This document shows, in pieces, positions 25,401 to 37,484 of a stretch of DNA of 64,000 nucleotides. Source of the DNA: Paulownia fortunei (lineage: Eukaryota; Streptophyta; Magnoliopsida; Lamiales; Paulowniaceae); contig JAGSPU010001671.1 of assembly GCA_019321725.1 (NCBI GenBank), positions 310,001-374,000 on the forward strand. Reading direction: 5' to 3'. How positions within the stretch are numbered: position 1 is the first letter of the stretch; each line of letters begins with the position of its first letter. A program made the position numbers and the translations under genes. The notes beneath the pieces were generated by a model, which was not told where the DNA came from, did not search any database, and worked only from the letters and a program-made list of their open reading frames with translations.

Positions 25401-28400
25401 ACAAGAACTTTTTGGACTTACTTGTCTTTTATTTTTTCAGTTAAGTAGAAGGGTCATTTTATAAGGATAAAAAAAGTCACATATTCTAGGAAACTTACTC
25501 TCTCACAAAGTTTACTCTAGTCTCAGTATCAAATAAGCTACATACAAAACATTAGATGAAGCTCTTGATTATGTACTGTTGAATGGTAGATTAAGAGTGA
25601 TTGGGATAGTCTTTATCAGAATACAGGACATGTCAGATCATTCCTTTGAGAATGGAACAGTGGCAATCTATGCAATTATACGAAGCAAATCCTAGTCAAT
25701 CTCGAGGTTTTTCAGCTTCAATATAATACAATCATCAATAGCAAAATGGAGAAAAAGATATCTAAGTGAAAGAACAAAGAGCATGGGAGGCAAATAAGCA
25801 AATTCACAATCATAGGAAAGAGCCAAAAAATACCAGCAATTGACCAATTTATCACTTGGTGTAATGCAAGCAATTCTTGCTTTTCTGTTCTACGAGATGT
25901 TGACAAAGACACCATAAGTGATGAAAAAACAACCAGTAAGACCTATTACATTGCAGCAAAAGTTTCAAATTAGATATTCAGTAGATACAATTACGTTAGG
26001 CAAATTGAATAGATGTATCATGTATACCTGAAAGAGAAAAAGGATATTAAATTTGGATTTCTGCAGTTCATGAGTTAGAGAAAACCAATATTTACTATCT
26101 CCGGCATACACATCCAGATATCTTGCTGCTCCTCCAATTATTACAATCATAAATCCACTACAAATTCTGCAAAATGAAATATAGCAATAAGTTAGAACAG
26201 AAATCCTATGTTATTTGTCACTGTATCCAGAGGCATTACATAAAAGTGATTTCCAAAATTAACCTATGGATTAATATGTAACTCAGAAATTTTACGGTTA
26301 GTAAACTCACATTCTTGCAATCAAATTTCTAGGTTAATAGAATGAAGGGCAAGCATGATCTCTCATTTCCAAATTGGTTTTTGAGTGAAACGCTGGAACT
26401 TCTAGCTAGTATTAGTAACCATAAATTGGTCTCTGAGTGAGTAATCTTGAACTTCTCACTAGCAGCAATAACCATGATAAGCATGCAATTGAGTTGGATT
26501 TACATTTGCTCACAGACTCTTAAGCATAACTTAATTAGCTCGCAGAGACAGTTTAACTAGCTAGAAAATGCTGTTATTTCCCGCTAAAACCATAAAAATT
26601 CCATAAGATCATGATGTATATTTGAAGGCATTTTAGAAGATTCGTCGGTCTAATCATATATATTGGTACTTCAGTAAGGACAAGGGAAGAATTTTATTTG
26701 AAAATAAAATAAAACCAAAACTTACACTAGTTTGGTATTATCTGGAATTTCAGCAGGCATCAAAGTAAAAATGGACAAAAACCAACATGCTAGCCATACA
26801 AAAACTGGTATTCCTGAGTCCCATGGTAATGAGTAAAGAAGATAAACAGTAGCAATAACCCCAACAAGCAAGAAACTCCAAGTATATATCTTCCTGTCCA
26901 TGAAACTTTTCACCTGCATAAAGTAGAATAAGATAATACAACTCAGAATGAGATTCAGAGTGCTCAGAGTATCCTGGATACTTCAAGTATTAATATCAGA
27001 AAATGCCACGTACCAGGATTTCAAGGATGAACACAGATACAATAAAACTAGCCAAAAGTTTTACAAAATAACTAATTTCTTTCCCAAGCATGTATGTCCA
27101 TAATGCTTTTAAAAACTGATATTCACAGCAGATTTGGACCCAAAGAAATATTGTCATTGCAAAATATGCATGGTAGAGAGGAGGAGAATGTTCCACAAGC
27201 ATTATAATACACACTGATCCCATCAGGAGACATCCAGAGAAGTATACCTGTCAAGGGAGAAGAAAGTAACTTATTGTACAGAAGCAGAAGAAAGTTTGAC
27301 ACCAGCATAGTTTGTTTTACTACCTTCCCGGTGTTCGTTCTCATGTAAACTGATTGGTCCTTTCTGAAAAAATTTCCAGGTAATGCAGTATAAGATTGCA
27401 ACACATGGACTATCAGATAGATCATCCATCCAAGATAGCCAAGAGAAATTACTGTCATCAGCATAAACCAATCATAAGTCTGAAAATAATGAAGCCCTTC
27501 CAATGCCAAGCTTCGAAGATTTTCAGATAGCTTTTTTGCAGCTTCATAGTCCCTAATAGATATTAGATGCTCAATTTGATCCAAGACCAAAGTATAATTG
27601 GCCAAGGGTTTGAAAGGCTTAAAACATAATGAGTTTGCCTGCTTCAATTCTTATCAAATAGTCAAGGAAACTGTTAGTAAAAATCAGTTCCATTCCCAGG
27701 CAGCCTCCATAGCTTTATATGAAAAGGCAACAACGATCTACTTAAATAATTAAAATAAGAGGTTTAAATATGACTTAATCAGCACTGCAGTCAATCCCCT
27801 TGCCCCAGTTGACACCCTTTCTCCCCACCCTGCATGTGGCTGAGAGGATAGGGGCTAACAGACTTTGGTTTCAGTATAGTGCATACCAAAATGGACTAGT
27901 TAGCAGGATGCTGCACAAGTGCTAAGCAGATGGACACTTCGGCAAAAGCTAATCATGAGCTTCAAACAGCCCAGTGAAATTTCATGACTGAAGTTGGAGA
28001 TAAAAAATCAATCTTACTTAAAGAGCTTCTGAATGGCAAGACTGTTAAACTCGCCCACAAAATCGAAGTGAAAACGGTCCAAGCAAAAGTTAGGAAACAA
28101 CCACATTTGACAACCAAAATGGTGTCTCAGTATAAAGGATACGTGACTTCCAAAGAAATTGATTGAGAATTTGCTTTGTGTTAGCCAGCACGGCCTCAAC
28201 TTCTTCCACCTGGTAGACACATTATTTCACCTCTTCACTCCACGCAGAAATCTCAGATGGAATGGAAACAATTGCAAAATGAACACTTCCAAAAAGAAAA
28301 TAAAGAATATGCATAATTACATAGCTTGAATTTTGATAGGTAAAGACAAATCCCATGGCTCAAGCTTTAATGCAATCATCAGGGGAACATTATTATTGCC

Positions 28401-30263
28401 AGCTCACCTCACTAAAACTAACATATCCAAGTGGCAAATTTCCAACTGAGTTAACAGGGCATGGCAAACCTAGAAGAGTTGACTGTCAAAAGTTTCAAAA
28501 AAAAAAATTATTAGTAAGTACATAGAGGAAGGCATTCTAAATGAGAAAACCAAATATTCCACTAAATAATAAATTGTACAACCATCAAAGGTGCAATATC
28601 AGCTTGATTCACATCCAGTCTCTCTAAGTCATCAAGACCCCACTCGGATGGTGTAGGCAAGTCATGCACATGCTCATCAACAAAGCGAACAGTATCATCA
28701 TGATGATGGCTTTCAGAAATTGGCACAGGTTGTCGAACACCTGCTCCCCAAGCAACAAGGGAGTATCAGTGTTTGAGGGATGCCCATCTCCATGGCTTCC
28801 TATCAAGAAATGACAGCTATCAGCAATTTTAATGCCTCAACTACATAGTATTTAAAGAATTTTGAGCCAGCATGCGTATAGCTTCTAAGTGAAAATATGA
28901 TTGAATGTAGGCATGCTCAACCTTTGTCACTCATCCCATGATCGGCTGTAAAAACATATGCTGTCAAATTGTCCTTGAAGTAACTCTGAACAAGATTATA
29001 AACTCTTTCAGCAATACGATCAACAACCTTAACGTTATTGAGATAGACGGATGAATAGGGCCGATGAGCATGACCATTTGAATCGCAACCAAGCAGGTGC
29101 AGAAATATAACAAGATTATCTTGTTGAAGAAGCTGCTTCAATTTTGCATCTTCATTAGACTTGTTCAAAAGGCTCTGGAATTGATCTAGTGACCATTCAT
29201 CCAAAAACGAAGCATCTGCATGAACACAAGATACAAAATCAAAAGAATTACCTGCGAACTTACACAGGATAGAGCTAAGAGAAAAAGTAACAAACCAGTT
29301 GCAAAATCTTCATATTCATGTGGATAAGAGTTCCATGTGCTATCCTCCAAGGCACCACAAAATATAGGAATGATATCTGGGCTGCCAAATGCAAATGTAT
29401 GCCGGCTCCTATTAAACACCGAATCAAACTCAACTGGATTCGCTTTCCAGCCTACAATAAAACAGTAGCAAATAAACAACTAATATCTACATATCAAGAT
29501 GATAACAACAGTATTCAACGAAAGAATTTGTGGTTGAGTACAGAATAGAACCTGTCTATTTCTATTTTAGGTCTCAGTAGAGGTTTCGTCTATTTGTGTT
29601 AAGTGGATACTTTGAGAGGACTGTTGTTTTGTGAGTTTGTGGGCTTTCTTGTGTATCTTGATGTTCTTTCTAAAGTTAAAATAATTTACTCTACCCAAGG
29701 GGCCAGCATTAACTTAAATGCTTGCCAAATTACCAACCTTTAGTAACAGCACTAGGATCTTCATAAAAGCCAGCAATAATTGCAACATGTCCAGGCCTGG
29801 ATTCCGTGGGAGGGCGCGCATGCGACACTCCCCAACGACCACGCTCTTTAATCACACTCCTCAAAAACGGCGCCCTGTAATTCCCATCTGAATCGGGCTC
29901 AAAAAACTTATCTGCCCTTAAACCATCCGCTGCAATCAAACATCATATACTTGTCGAGTCAATTAATCAAACACGTTGTGTGGTATGCAATTTTAGAGGT
30001 AAACAAAGCAAGCAGTTACCAACGAGGAGTACTAGGCGTTTGGCGGGGCCGGAGAACCGTGGTTTGACGGTTCCATGCCGTGGACAATTGGGCTCTTGAA
30101 ATAAATATCGAAAATGCTGAGCATGTAAACTGCGTGGAGTAATACTCCGAGAATCACTAGCCATTTTTCTCGTCTTCAGAAACTGAGTTCGGATTCTAAG
30201 AATACTTGCCTCTGATGATCTGATGTTGTTTCTCACGCCTAGGATACCGTCGGCTCCCCTCAT
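22470..30263 (-). CDS. PIGN: GPI ethanolamine phosphate transferase 1 (PIG-N/Mcd4), 18 exons
   Basis: All 18 exons have consistent phases and sum to about 987 aa; I recall 993 for Arabidopsis. Exon bounds: 30263-30020, 29929-29738, 29451-29296, 29215-28922, 28799-28583, 28482-28408, 28209-28143, 27649-27324, 27247-27014, 26913-26726, 26166-26028, 25942-25834, 24646-24544, 24436-24247, 23722-23624, 23543-23485, 23064-22959, 22634-22470. The lumenal phosphoethanolamine transferase domain is unmistakable ([38 protein letters not shown]-type [25 protein letters not shown]). The rest is the multi-spanning membrane domain. The enzyme adds ethanolamine phosphate to the first mannose of the GPI anchor in the ER. 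The family frame needs one base fewer in A5 at 30164-30168, one more near 30069-30070, and one more in GGG 28759-28761. Confidence 0.93.
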
Positions 30264-30842
30264 TCTTTTTCAAGATTGGATTTTTAGTTGAAGCAAAGCA
30301 AAAATGGCTTCTGGATCTTGGTAATCAATTTTCTTCTCTTGATGCTTGAACCAAAAAATAAAAATTACAAAAAGATGAATTTTCGGGTCTCGGGTCATCG
30401 GATCCGGGTTCTGTTCAAAAGTCGAAAATCGTTGAGCTGCCGCTGCGATGCAAACGTACAAGTACAACTCCCGCAGCGTAGTACAATGGGTTTTCGTCAG
30501 GATTTTTTTTTTTTTTTTTTTAATATAACAAAACCACCCAATTATAGGTGAGGCGTTAAGCATTAACCCCAAGTATATATAAATCTCAATGATATTAGAG
30601 AAAATTGCATAAACCCTTCAAGAAACTCCCTTTGTTAAGAGAATATCAATCGACCTGTCATTTCTCAAATTCTATTACTAATAATCAAATTGTCATTTAA
30701 TTTGTTTTTTAATTATTTAAGTATATATTCATTAATATATATTATATTATTAATTTTAATTGCTACATTAATTGTATACACGAATATGTATCTCATTTTA
30801 TATTTATATATACTCTCACATATATATGCATATAAGTATGTG

Positions 30843-30970
30843 TAAAATATATGGTGATATATATTAATATATATAAAATATATGATAATCTATATTGTGT
30901 GTATAAAATATAAGATAATACATATTGAATTATGTAAAATATACGATGAGATGTATATAAAATATATAAA
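30843..30970. repeat. AT-rich imperfect tandem repeat, ~30 bp unit
   Basis: About four degenerate copies begin with TAAAATATA near 30843, 30873, 30903 and 30934, each followed by a G/A-containing segment resembling GATAATCTATATTG. The spacing is close to 30 bp. It resembles a small AT-rich minisatellite. Function unknown. Confidence 0.55.
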
Positions 30971-31581
30971 ATAAAGAAAATTCAAAGTCGGTAAAAGTTG
31001 TTTCAAGTTCTGGTTTTGTTTCTAACAACCTTAAAGAGAATTACCATGAATTCAAACCCATTTCAATCTGAATTACACCTAGCATCTTTCTCTTCTTTTT
31101 CCCCTTCCAGCCACCACCCCATCCCAAAACAATGGGATCACCGGATATATGTGGAATTTGAAACCAAATTGATTAGTTAATAATATGATTTAAGTTATTA
31201 ATCTACTTAAATAAATCACTCGTTTTATTACCTAAAAATAATAATAAATTAACTGGTTAACAGCATCAATGGAACTGTAGATTTGGTATTTGGGATGGAG
31301 ATAGCTAGTAGTTAACAATTCTCACTTCTCAGTCCAAATTTCAGTGGCAAATTCATTGCGAGACGAAGGTCAATTGAATTGTCCATTTGGATATTCCTAG
31401 ATTAAGGGTCTTGATTTATAAAGTGCTGGCAATTCTGTCAAATGAACATGACAACCTAGTTCAATGATAATTAAAGATCAGAATTTAAGAACATACAGTA
31501 TTACCTAAAGGATAACACTAGTGCTACTCTGGCTTTATTACATTAGGATGCATAAGTAAGTAATCAAGATCACCAGCTCAA

Positions 31582-31627
31582 GTGTGTGTGTGTGTGTGTG
31601 GGGTTGGGGGGGGGGGGGGGGGGGGGG
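31582..31627. repeat. (GT)n followed by a 22-base G run
   Basis: About ten GT dinucleotides (31582-31600) run into GGGTT and then 22 consecutive G (31606-31627). It lies just past the stop codon of the minus-strand arabinogalactan-type gene, so a transcript would carry a C run and CA repeat in its 3' UTR. The run length is likely inexact in the assembly. Confidence 0.85.
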
Positions 31628-31674
31628 CGACAGTAAGCACACATAACTACAATAGTGTACAAGTAATATGAAGC

Positions 31675-31887
31675 TTAAATGAACTCTTTCAGGGTGAAGA
31701 ATGAGATGGCTGCAACAACAAATCCAAGGAACATTGTTTGGAGTGAAGCCATCCCACCCGTTGCAGCATCCTTGGGGACATTTCCAGGGACTGGGCTCGG
31801 GGCTGGTGCCCATGTCTCGGCGGTTGCTGCCAAAGCTGTCAAGGCTACCCAAATCGCAGCCATAATGGCAATTCTACTGGCAGCCAT
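31675..31887 (-). CDS. Small arabinogalactan-type peptide
   Basis: 70 aa from Met at 31887. An in-frame Met 18 codons upstream exists, but its extension is poly-basic/aromatic and unlike a signal peptide. The chosen start opens a signal peptide (MAASRIAIMAAIWVALTALA), predicted to be cut near ATA-ETW. The mature part is short and carries the arabinogalactan glycomotif APAPSPVPG, whose Pro residues are likely hydroxylated and O-glycosylated. The C-terminus is a hydrophobic segment (LQTMFLGFVVAAISFF), either a GPI-attachment signal or a membrane anchor. A TATA box sits upstream at 31981-31990. The composition matches AG peptides in general; I do not recognise the exact family. Confidence 0.65.
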   Translation of the reverse strand: MAASRIAIMAAIWVALTALAATAETWAPAPSPVPGNVPKDAATGGMASLQTMFLGFVVAAISFFTLKEFI

Positions 31888-31980
31888 ATCTTTCCTGATG
31901 AAGAAGTAAATGTGTATGTACTGCTTCAATTTCTTGGACACACTGTAATTGGTTATGGTATAATGTCCGATGTTTCTCAG

Positions 31981-31990
31981 CTATATATAG
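31981..31990 (-). promoter_or_regulatory. TATA box of the arabinogalactan-type peptide gene
   Basis: CTATATATAG lies 94 bases upstream of the chosen start codon on the minus strand, consistent with a core promoter there and with the start at 31887 rather than 31941. Confidence 0.5.
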
Positions 31991-32794
31991 TAGTTATTAG
32001 TACTATCTATTGAAAATATTATGTGTGTGTCAGAAAGATGATTTCAATGTTGTTTTTTCTGGTTTTTTCGATAGTTTCTGGGCATTTGATGATAAATACA
32101 GCTGACAGAAAGAAATTAGATGGCAAGAAGCCCGAAAGTAGTCCCAACAATGCAATACGCTGGGCCTGGTGATAATATCAATGAAATTTATGTTTTTCCA
32201 CTAAGGTGGTAGCCACATGATTTGCCCCAATACTTCTTTAAAGAAGGTTATGGGTCAAATTTATTTGCAATACTAATAGTCATGAACCAATCATCCCTGT
32301 AGCAAAGGGAATTCAGTTTTATTGATATTTTAATGATTATAATAATGAATAATCTAAACTAATTACCTCTATAATGGACAGATTTCACTTTCACTGATAT
32401 TTTACTAGATTATAATAATGAGTTTGTCATTTGACAATTCGAATATTTCACAACGATAAAAAAATTTCTATGATCACATCCAAAGAATCTCGTGGTCATC
32501 CATCCCTGTCTTTCTCGCACAAAGAAAAAGAAATATGAATTTGGTGCCTTTGATTTGATAGTTTTTAGGAAAGATAGATAGTGTATAGTGCATTTCACCT
32601 AATTATAAACACACAGTATTACATGTCCATGAACAGAAAATTGCTCTAATTTTCTCAGTTTAATATAATGTTTACCTTAGAAGAATTTGGGCCAATGCTT
32701 TTATATATTTTTAACTGATGAAAATTCCAGGTTGAGTATTAGATGCAAGAATCATGATCTGGATCATACATTTGGTTTAGATATGAGTTAACAT
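31991..32794. other. Spacer between AG-peptide gene and GASA14-like locus
   Basis: No gene recognised. AT-rich; contains the upstream region of the AG-peptide gene. Confidence 0.35.
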
Positions 32795-33300
32795 TCATTC
32801 ATAAGAGATGAGTGTGTATTCGTCCCTTGTCTCCGACCATCCTTCGTAGCATCCACATATTTCCGTGTCATATGCTCCTGGAGGAGCACAGCACAGCCTG
32901 CACAGGTGCCGTTTCCACAGCATTTCAAGCAATCTCTCAGGCAAAGCCTTACAAAATACACACTTCACCGTGCATTGTGCAAGGCACACTCAACTTTAAA
33001 TTGAACTATAGCACTTAAGACACAAAAAAAGTTTGAATTACATGGCACGAAATTGCCTTTTTTGGTGTTTCAATTGAAAGTGTAGGCGTTAATTGCTCAA
33101 CTGGACGTGGAGGGGTTAATGCCTCATCTGGCGGAGAGGGTAAATCCTCACCTGGTGGTGGAGGGGGTAATACTTCAACTGGTGGAGAAAGGGGGATAAT
33201 GCCCCAACTGGTGGAGGAGAACATGGTTTCAAGACTTGGTAGGTGGAGGCAGCTTCTTGCGTGGTGTTGCCGCGGCATCTTTGGTTTTGTGGTGCGGCCA
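32795..33300 (-). pseudogene. Broken GASA14-like gene (proline-rich plus cysteine-rich GASA domain)
   Basis: Minus-strand coding pieces lie in several frames. The 5' part encodes imperfect proline-rich repeats of about nine residues (PPVEVLPPP, PPGEDLPSPP, DEALTPPRP, VEQLTPT), from a ~27-30 bp DNA repeat. The 3' part encodes a cysteine cluster resembling a GASA/Snakin domain: QCTVKC, CLRDCLKCCGNGTC, then CAPPGAYDTEICGCY. These segments are in different frames, with shifts near 33234, 33193, 32970 and 32890. The usual C-terminal KCP is missing. A proline-rich region followed by a GASA domain is the GASA14 architecture. Position between SAG101 and the HMA protein matches GASA14 in Arabidopsis as I recall it. 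Too many lesions for assembly error alone is my guess; a damaged but expressed gene is possible. Confidence 0.55.
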
Positions 33301-34146
33301 AGTATGCTGTCCTATCCTGGTGTACTGTTTCTACTCGTTACACTTTCCAATTTTTACCATTTTTCACGTTTCTGTTAATTTTTATTTTCTGGCGTCAACA
33401 CAGGCATTTTTTTTTTAATAACTAGAACAACAATTTACTGACATATATATACACATCATGCTCACTAGAACTAGAAACAATAAGGCAGTATTTCACTGTA
33501 TGATTATTATTTAAGTTTCAAACTAACAGCAAATATAATTATTAATTGGGATTCACAAAGGACAATATCTGGTCTGCAACATGACTGCCTCAAATTCACT
33601 TTATGACTACCTAAATTTGCATTCTCTGAACATGCACTCTTGATCTTAACTAATCCTCTATAGATGTAGATGACATAATTTGATAATCAAATCTCAGCAA
33701 GTTATGTGGCTGGTTTACCTTATATGTAATGGAGGAAGAAATAATCCAAGAACTATAAACCACGTGTTGAGGTCAGAGTTCCCTCGTAGACAGTTGCACA
33801 GTCCATAATCTGCTATGCCTACATTCTGAAATTCTCTACAGCACAAAACTTTGGCCTGATTAGAGAGATATTGGCAGCATAGACACAAACCAGAAATCAG
33901 ACAATCAACTTCCACATATTACAGCTGCTAGCTGAAGATGATGACATAGATCACAGGCCACTATTAGTAGGTTGTTTAGATATTCATCAGAAGTATGAAC
34001 CTAGGATTTCAACACAACAATTTTACAAATATTCATCAGCAAATTACCTATGAACTACAAGTGATGGGTGAGAAATATCCTGCCGTGCGCCAGATTCTCA
34101 AAATTTGGGCAAGAAAAATTCTCCACAACACGTAGGGAGTAAAAAT
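33301..34146. other. Spacer between GASA14-like locus and HMA-fold gene
   Basis: Nothing coding recognised. It should contain the upstream region of the GASA14-like locus and the 3' UTR of the HMA-fold gene. Confidence 0.35.
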
Positions 34147-35975
34147 CTAGGTGAAATCTTCTTCATCCTGGAAGCTCAAATTCAACGTTTGCAACTTGAA
34201 GCCTGAACCTTGTATTATCTCAACCAAATTTGAAGCCACCCCTGTAGCTTGTACGGTGGTTTGCTTTGTTAACTACAAAAGGAAGAAAGATGCCATTTAC
34301 TATGTTTAGACTAACCATGAACCAGTAAGTAGAAAATGAGATGATATACTGCTAAAACTACATAATATCCACAATTAAGTTCATATGCTTGGTTGGTACT
34401 GATACCTCCTATAGACTACTAGAAGATCCACAAACATGAAAACAATAAACTATATGATGGATCAATTGTATGTTCTCAGCATCTCACCCCCTCCCACAAG
34501 GATGTTTCCCACCACATTCATAATGTAAAAGATGCTAACATTTGAATAAAAATAATTAAAGGCATCCAGCATTTATTGAAACATATTATCAAAAGAGTCT
34601 AGAAATTAATATCTTCTAATTCCAGCTTAACAGCCATTCAATTAATATCCATTTAAAGAAAACAAAACAAAAATTCCGAGATATTTCTCTCCGCTTCATT
34701 TCCACATTTGCTTCTTGATGAGGATCTATAAATATGGTGTATTAAGCAATGAGTAAAGAAAATCACCTCCACGCTTGCAATGCCCTCAAGTACTTGTACT
34801 TTTAAATCTGTAATGCCTTCTACTTCCTATAAATAAGAATCGAGATGTCAACATAGATCGAAATGCCTGGAGAAAATGATTAATCTCCATTTGGACAACT
34901 AAAAACTTTGAACTTTTGCAATTATTTACTGAAAGATCTCGCAAGGAAACAACAATATCAGCCCCTGGAATATGCAATAGGGTAAAGCTGCCAGGTAAGA
35001 TTTCACTAGTTCATTGACTGTATTGAGCACTCAACTGCCTATATCTACACTTCAAATATTTCACAGAGAATCAAGAATCAAATGGAGAAGAAAGGCAACA
35101 CATAACATCTCATTGAAGTCATAATGTGGGAAAACAGTCCCTTGCGAATCCAATGTTATTCTTTCTAACACTATAGTGATAAATGCTGAATTGTTTTTTG
35201 ATAAAACTACATCAACAAAAATAAAACTATAAAATGGGTTTGACAATAGAAAGCATTTCTTCGGGAGATGTTAACCAGCATTCACATTAAATCATTTGCT
35301 AGTCTCAAGTAACATATAGTTGCCAGGCTTCAGGATGTCAGTGTCATCGGAAAGCAACTTGACCTCTTAATGCGAAAGCATTTAAAATTCCACTAATTTT
35401 TGAGGGGAAGCGAAGGGAATAATAATCAGGAAATAGAGGGAAACAATTCTATTAGAGAAAAAAAAATGTGCGTAAAACATATGGAGCAAGTCACTTCCTT
35501 CACCGTCCCTCTCCCCCAATTAAAACGAAAATAATGGAGTAAACAATGGCATTAAATTATAAAAATTGAGTACCTCCAAAGCCTTGGTAACTGCCGGAAC
35601 AGCTGAGTCAGTCATTGTTCCTTCTGCCTACACATTTCAAAGCAGACACTCGTCCACACAATTCACCAAACAATTGAGGGACAATATTAATGGAAAAACA
35701 CAAAAAAGAAACAACTACCTGAAAAAACATGGTGAGCACGTCGGAAGGCGAGACCGCAACAGATACTGCCTGATCGGGGGCGGCGGCAGCTGGTGGCGGC
35801 GACGTTTCTTCTTCGGGACAAGAGTTTCTTCTTCCTCCGCCACGGCCCTTACTTTTGTGAGCATTAAATAGCCATGCTTATTGAACTTTACCACTGATGA
35901 AATGCAGAAAATGGCGGAATTCTTCAATTGGCTCTGAAATTTAATGTATGGGAGTTGGAATTGAAGTGGGCTCAA
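34147..35975 (-). CDS. Plastid-type HMA-fold protein lacking the CxxC metal motif
   Basis: Four exons: 35975-35719, 35627-35574, 34826-34767 and 34272-34147, about 165 aa. The first exon resembles a chloroplast transit peptide followed by an acidic and proline/alanine-rich linker. Exons 2-4 form one ferredoxin-like HMA domain: AEGTMTDSAVPAVTKALE, EVEGITDLKVQVLEGIASVE, LTKQTTVQATGVASNLVEII, GFKLQTLNLSFQDEED. The loop that normally carries MxCxxC reads GTMTDSAV, so metal binding by the classical site is not expected. It resembles the Arabidopsis protein I recall as At5g14910. The family frame needs one added base in the CCC/GGG at 35815-35817 (VPEEETSPPP instead of VPKKKRRR). Biochemical role unknown. 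Confidence 0.8.
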
Positions 35976-37484
35976 AGCAGATGATGATAAGAAGAGAGAC
36001 TTAAAGGAGAATTGGGTGTGGAAAGTGAGAATGCAGAGACGAAAGACATTGTTGTATATCAGTGACCAGTTTTTGGAGCTATGTATCTTTCTTCTATTCT
36101 ATCCACAATGGAAAGAGATACCGTTAGACTTAGAAATAGGATTTTCTAGACCCAACTAATTATAGTTGTTTTTTATTTTCTTGAACTTTTTATCTATACT
36201 CTTTTACAGTTGAATAAGAGTGTTTCGATGTATGTTGCAATCTCTTCTTTTAATTTTTACCTCTTCTTTTTCAACTTCACTTTTATTTTCACTTTTCAAC
36301 TTTTACTTCTCTTATCTCACAAACCCCACAAAAAAATCTCTTTTTTCTCTCATCCAATAACGTATTTTAATTTATTAAATTTTCATGTTATTTTTTATTT
36401 TTTTTTTCGTTTATATAAATTTCAATAAATATATAAATAAAAGCTACAGAAAAAATTTACAAGCCTTCATTAAAAAATATTTTTATAATTTGTAATAATT
36501 ATTCACAAACTATGTTGTTAAAATAACCACATCATCAAGTAACATTTAATAAGCCCTAACACAGCTGCGCACCCCCTTACATATAGGCAATTTTTGTCAA
36601 GCCTAAAATGTCTCTGATATCACGTTAAAATAATCATTTCATCCAAAAGCATAAATTATTACTTACAATTAACATTTAGCGACATAAACCAACATTTTAT
36701 TATGGATCAGAAAAAGGATAAGGGGAAAACAAAAGAAAAGAACATAGGCACGACAGTGTTCCTTTATTTGGACGATCTGTGTAAATAAAACTCCTAAACC
36801 CCATTTACAGTGTACATGAATTCATATATACTGTGGAATAAGAGAACAATTGCCATAAAATGAAAAAGAAATAACTTCGATGTTCATTCTTTAAGACTTC
36901 ATGAGCGAGTCAGAATATCATTGTGGTAATACTTTATATTTATTTCTTGGATACGCTTCCCCCATTTAAGTTTAAAAGGTTATATATATATATATCCAAA
37001 AGTATCAAGCAACGCCTAACAATATTTTCAGCATAAGCATAGGGAAATCCTTTGAAGATTCCATCAACTAGCTCCCACAAATTTCTGATTCCAACTCACT
37101 ATCTGGAAAAATTTGTGAAATAGCAAGATCTGGTGATTTAGAAATCTTCGTCAAACCATACATACATAGTAGGATTCAGCTCTTCTGAGCCAAGCAAAAG
37201 ATCAATTTATCAAGAGCAATACCTTTTAAATTCAATTGCTCAACACAGTTTTGCTACAAACGTATCCTGATAATTTATCTACAATTCAGAATTTCTTTGT
37301 ACCAGACAGGCAGAACCAAACGCATCTGGTACCATTACGCTTTCAAGAAACAAGTAGTGGTCCATTTCTTAGAGCATTTAGGTCATTATTTCATGTCACA
37401 TTCCACTTGAATTTCACCAGCTGCACAATCATTACATTTGTAAGGTTCACAAAAGCAAATATGAAGAGGAAGATTATATCACCA
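35976..37484. other. Spacer between HMA-fold gene and RNase H gene
   Basis: Promoter of the HMA-fold gene on the left, then AT-rich sequence with a short TA repeat at 36979-36994. The right end is the RNase H gene 3' UTR. No other gene recognised. Confidence 0.4.

Larger units (their letters stand above)
30264..31674. other. Spacer upstream of PIGN
   Basis: Holds the PIGN promoter and a T-run at 30505-30522. Further right it is extremely AT-rich, including the tandem repeat annotated separately. The last stretch is the 3' UTR of the small arabinogalactan-type peptide gene. No coding sequence seen. Confidence 0.4.

Noticed and set aside
31304..31310. PIGN and a possibly GPI-anchored AG peptide lying next to each other as a functional pair
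   Set aside because: Adjacency of one enzyme and one of its many potential substrates is expected by chance; GPI attachment itself is not proven.
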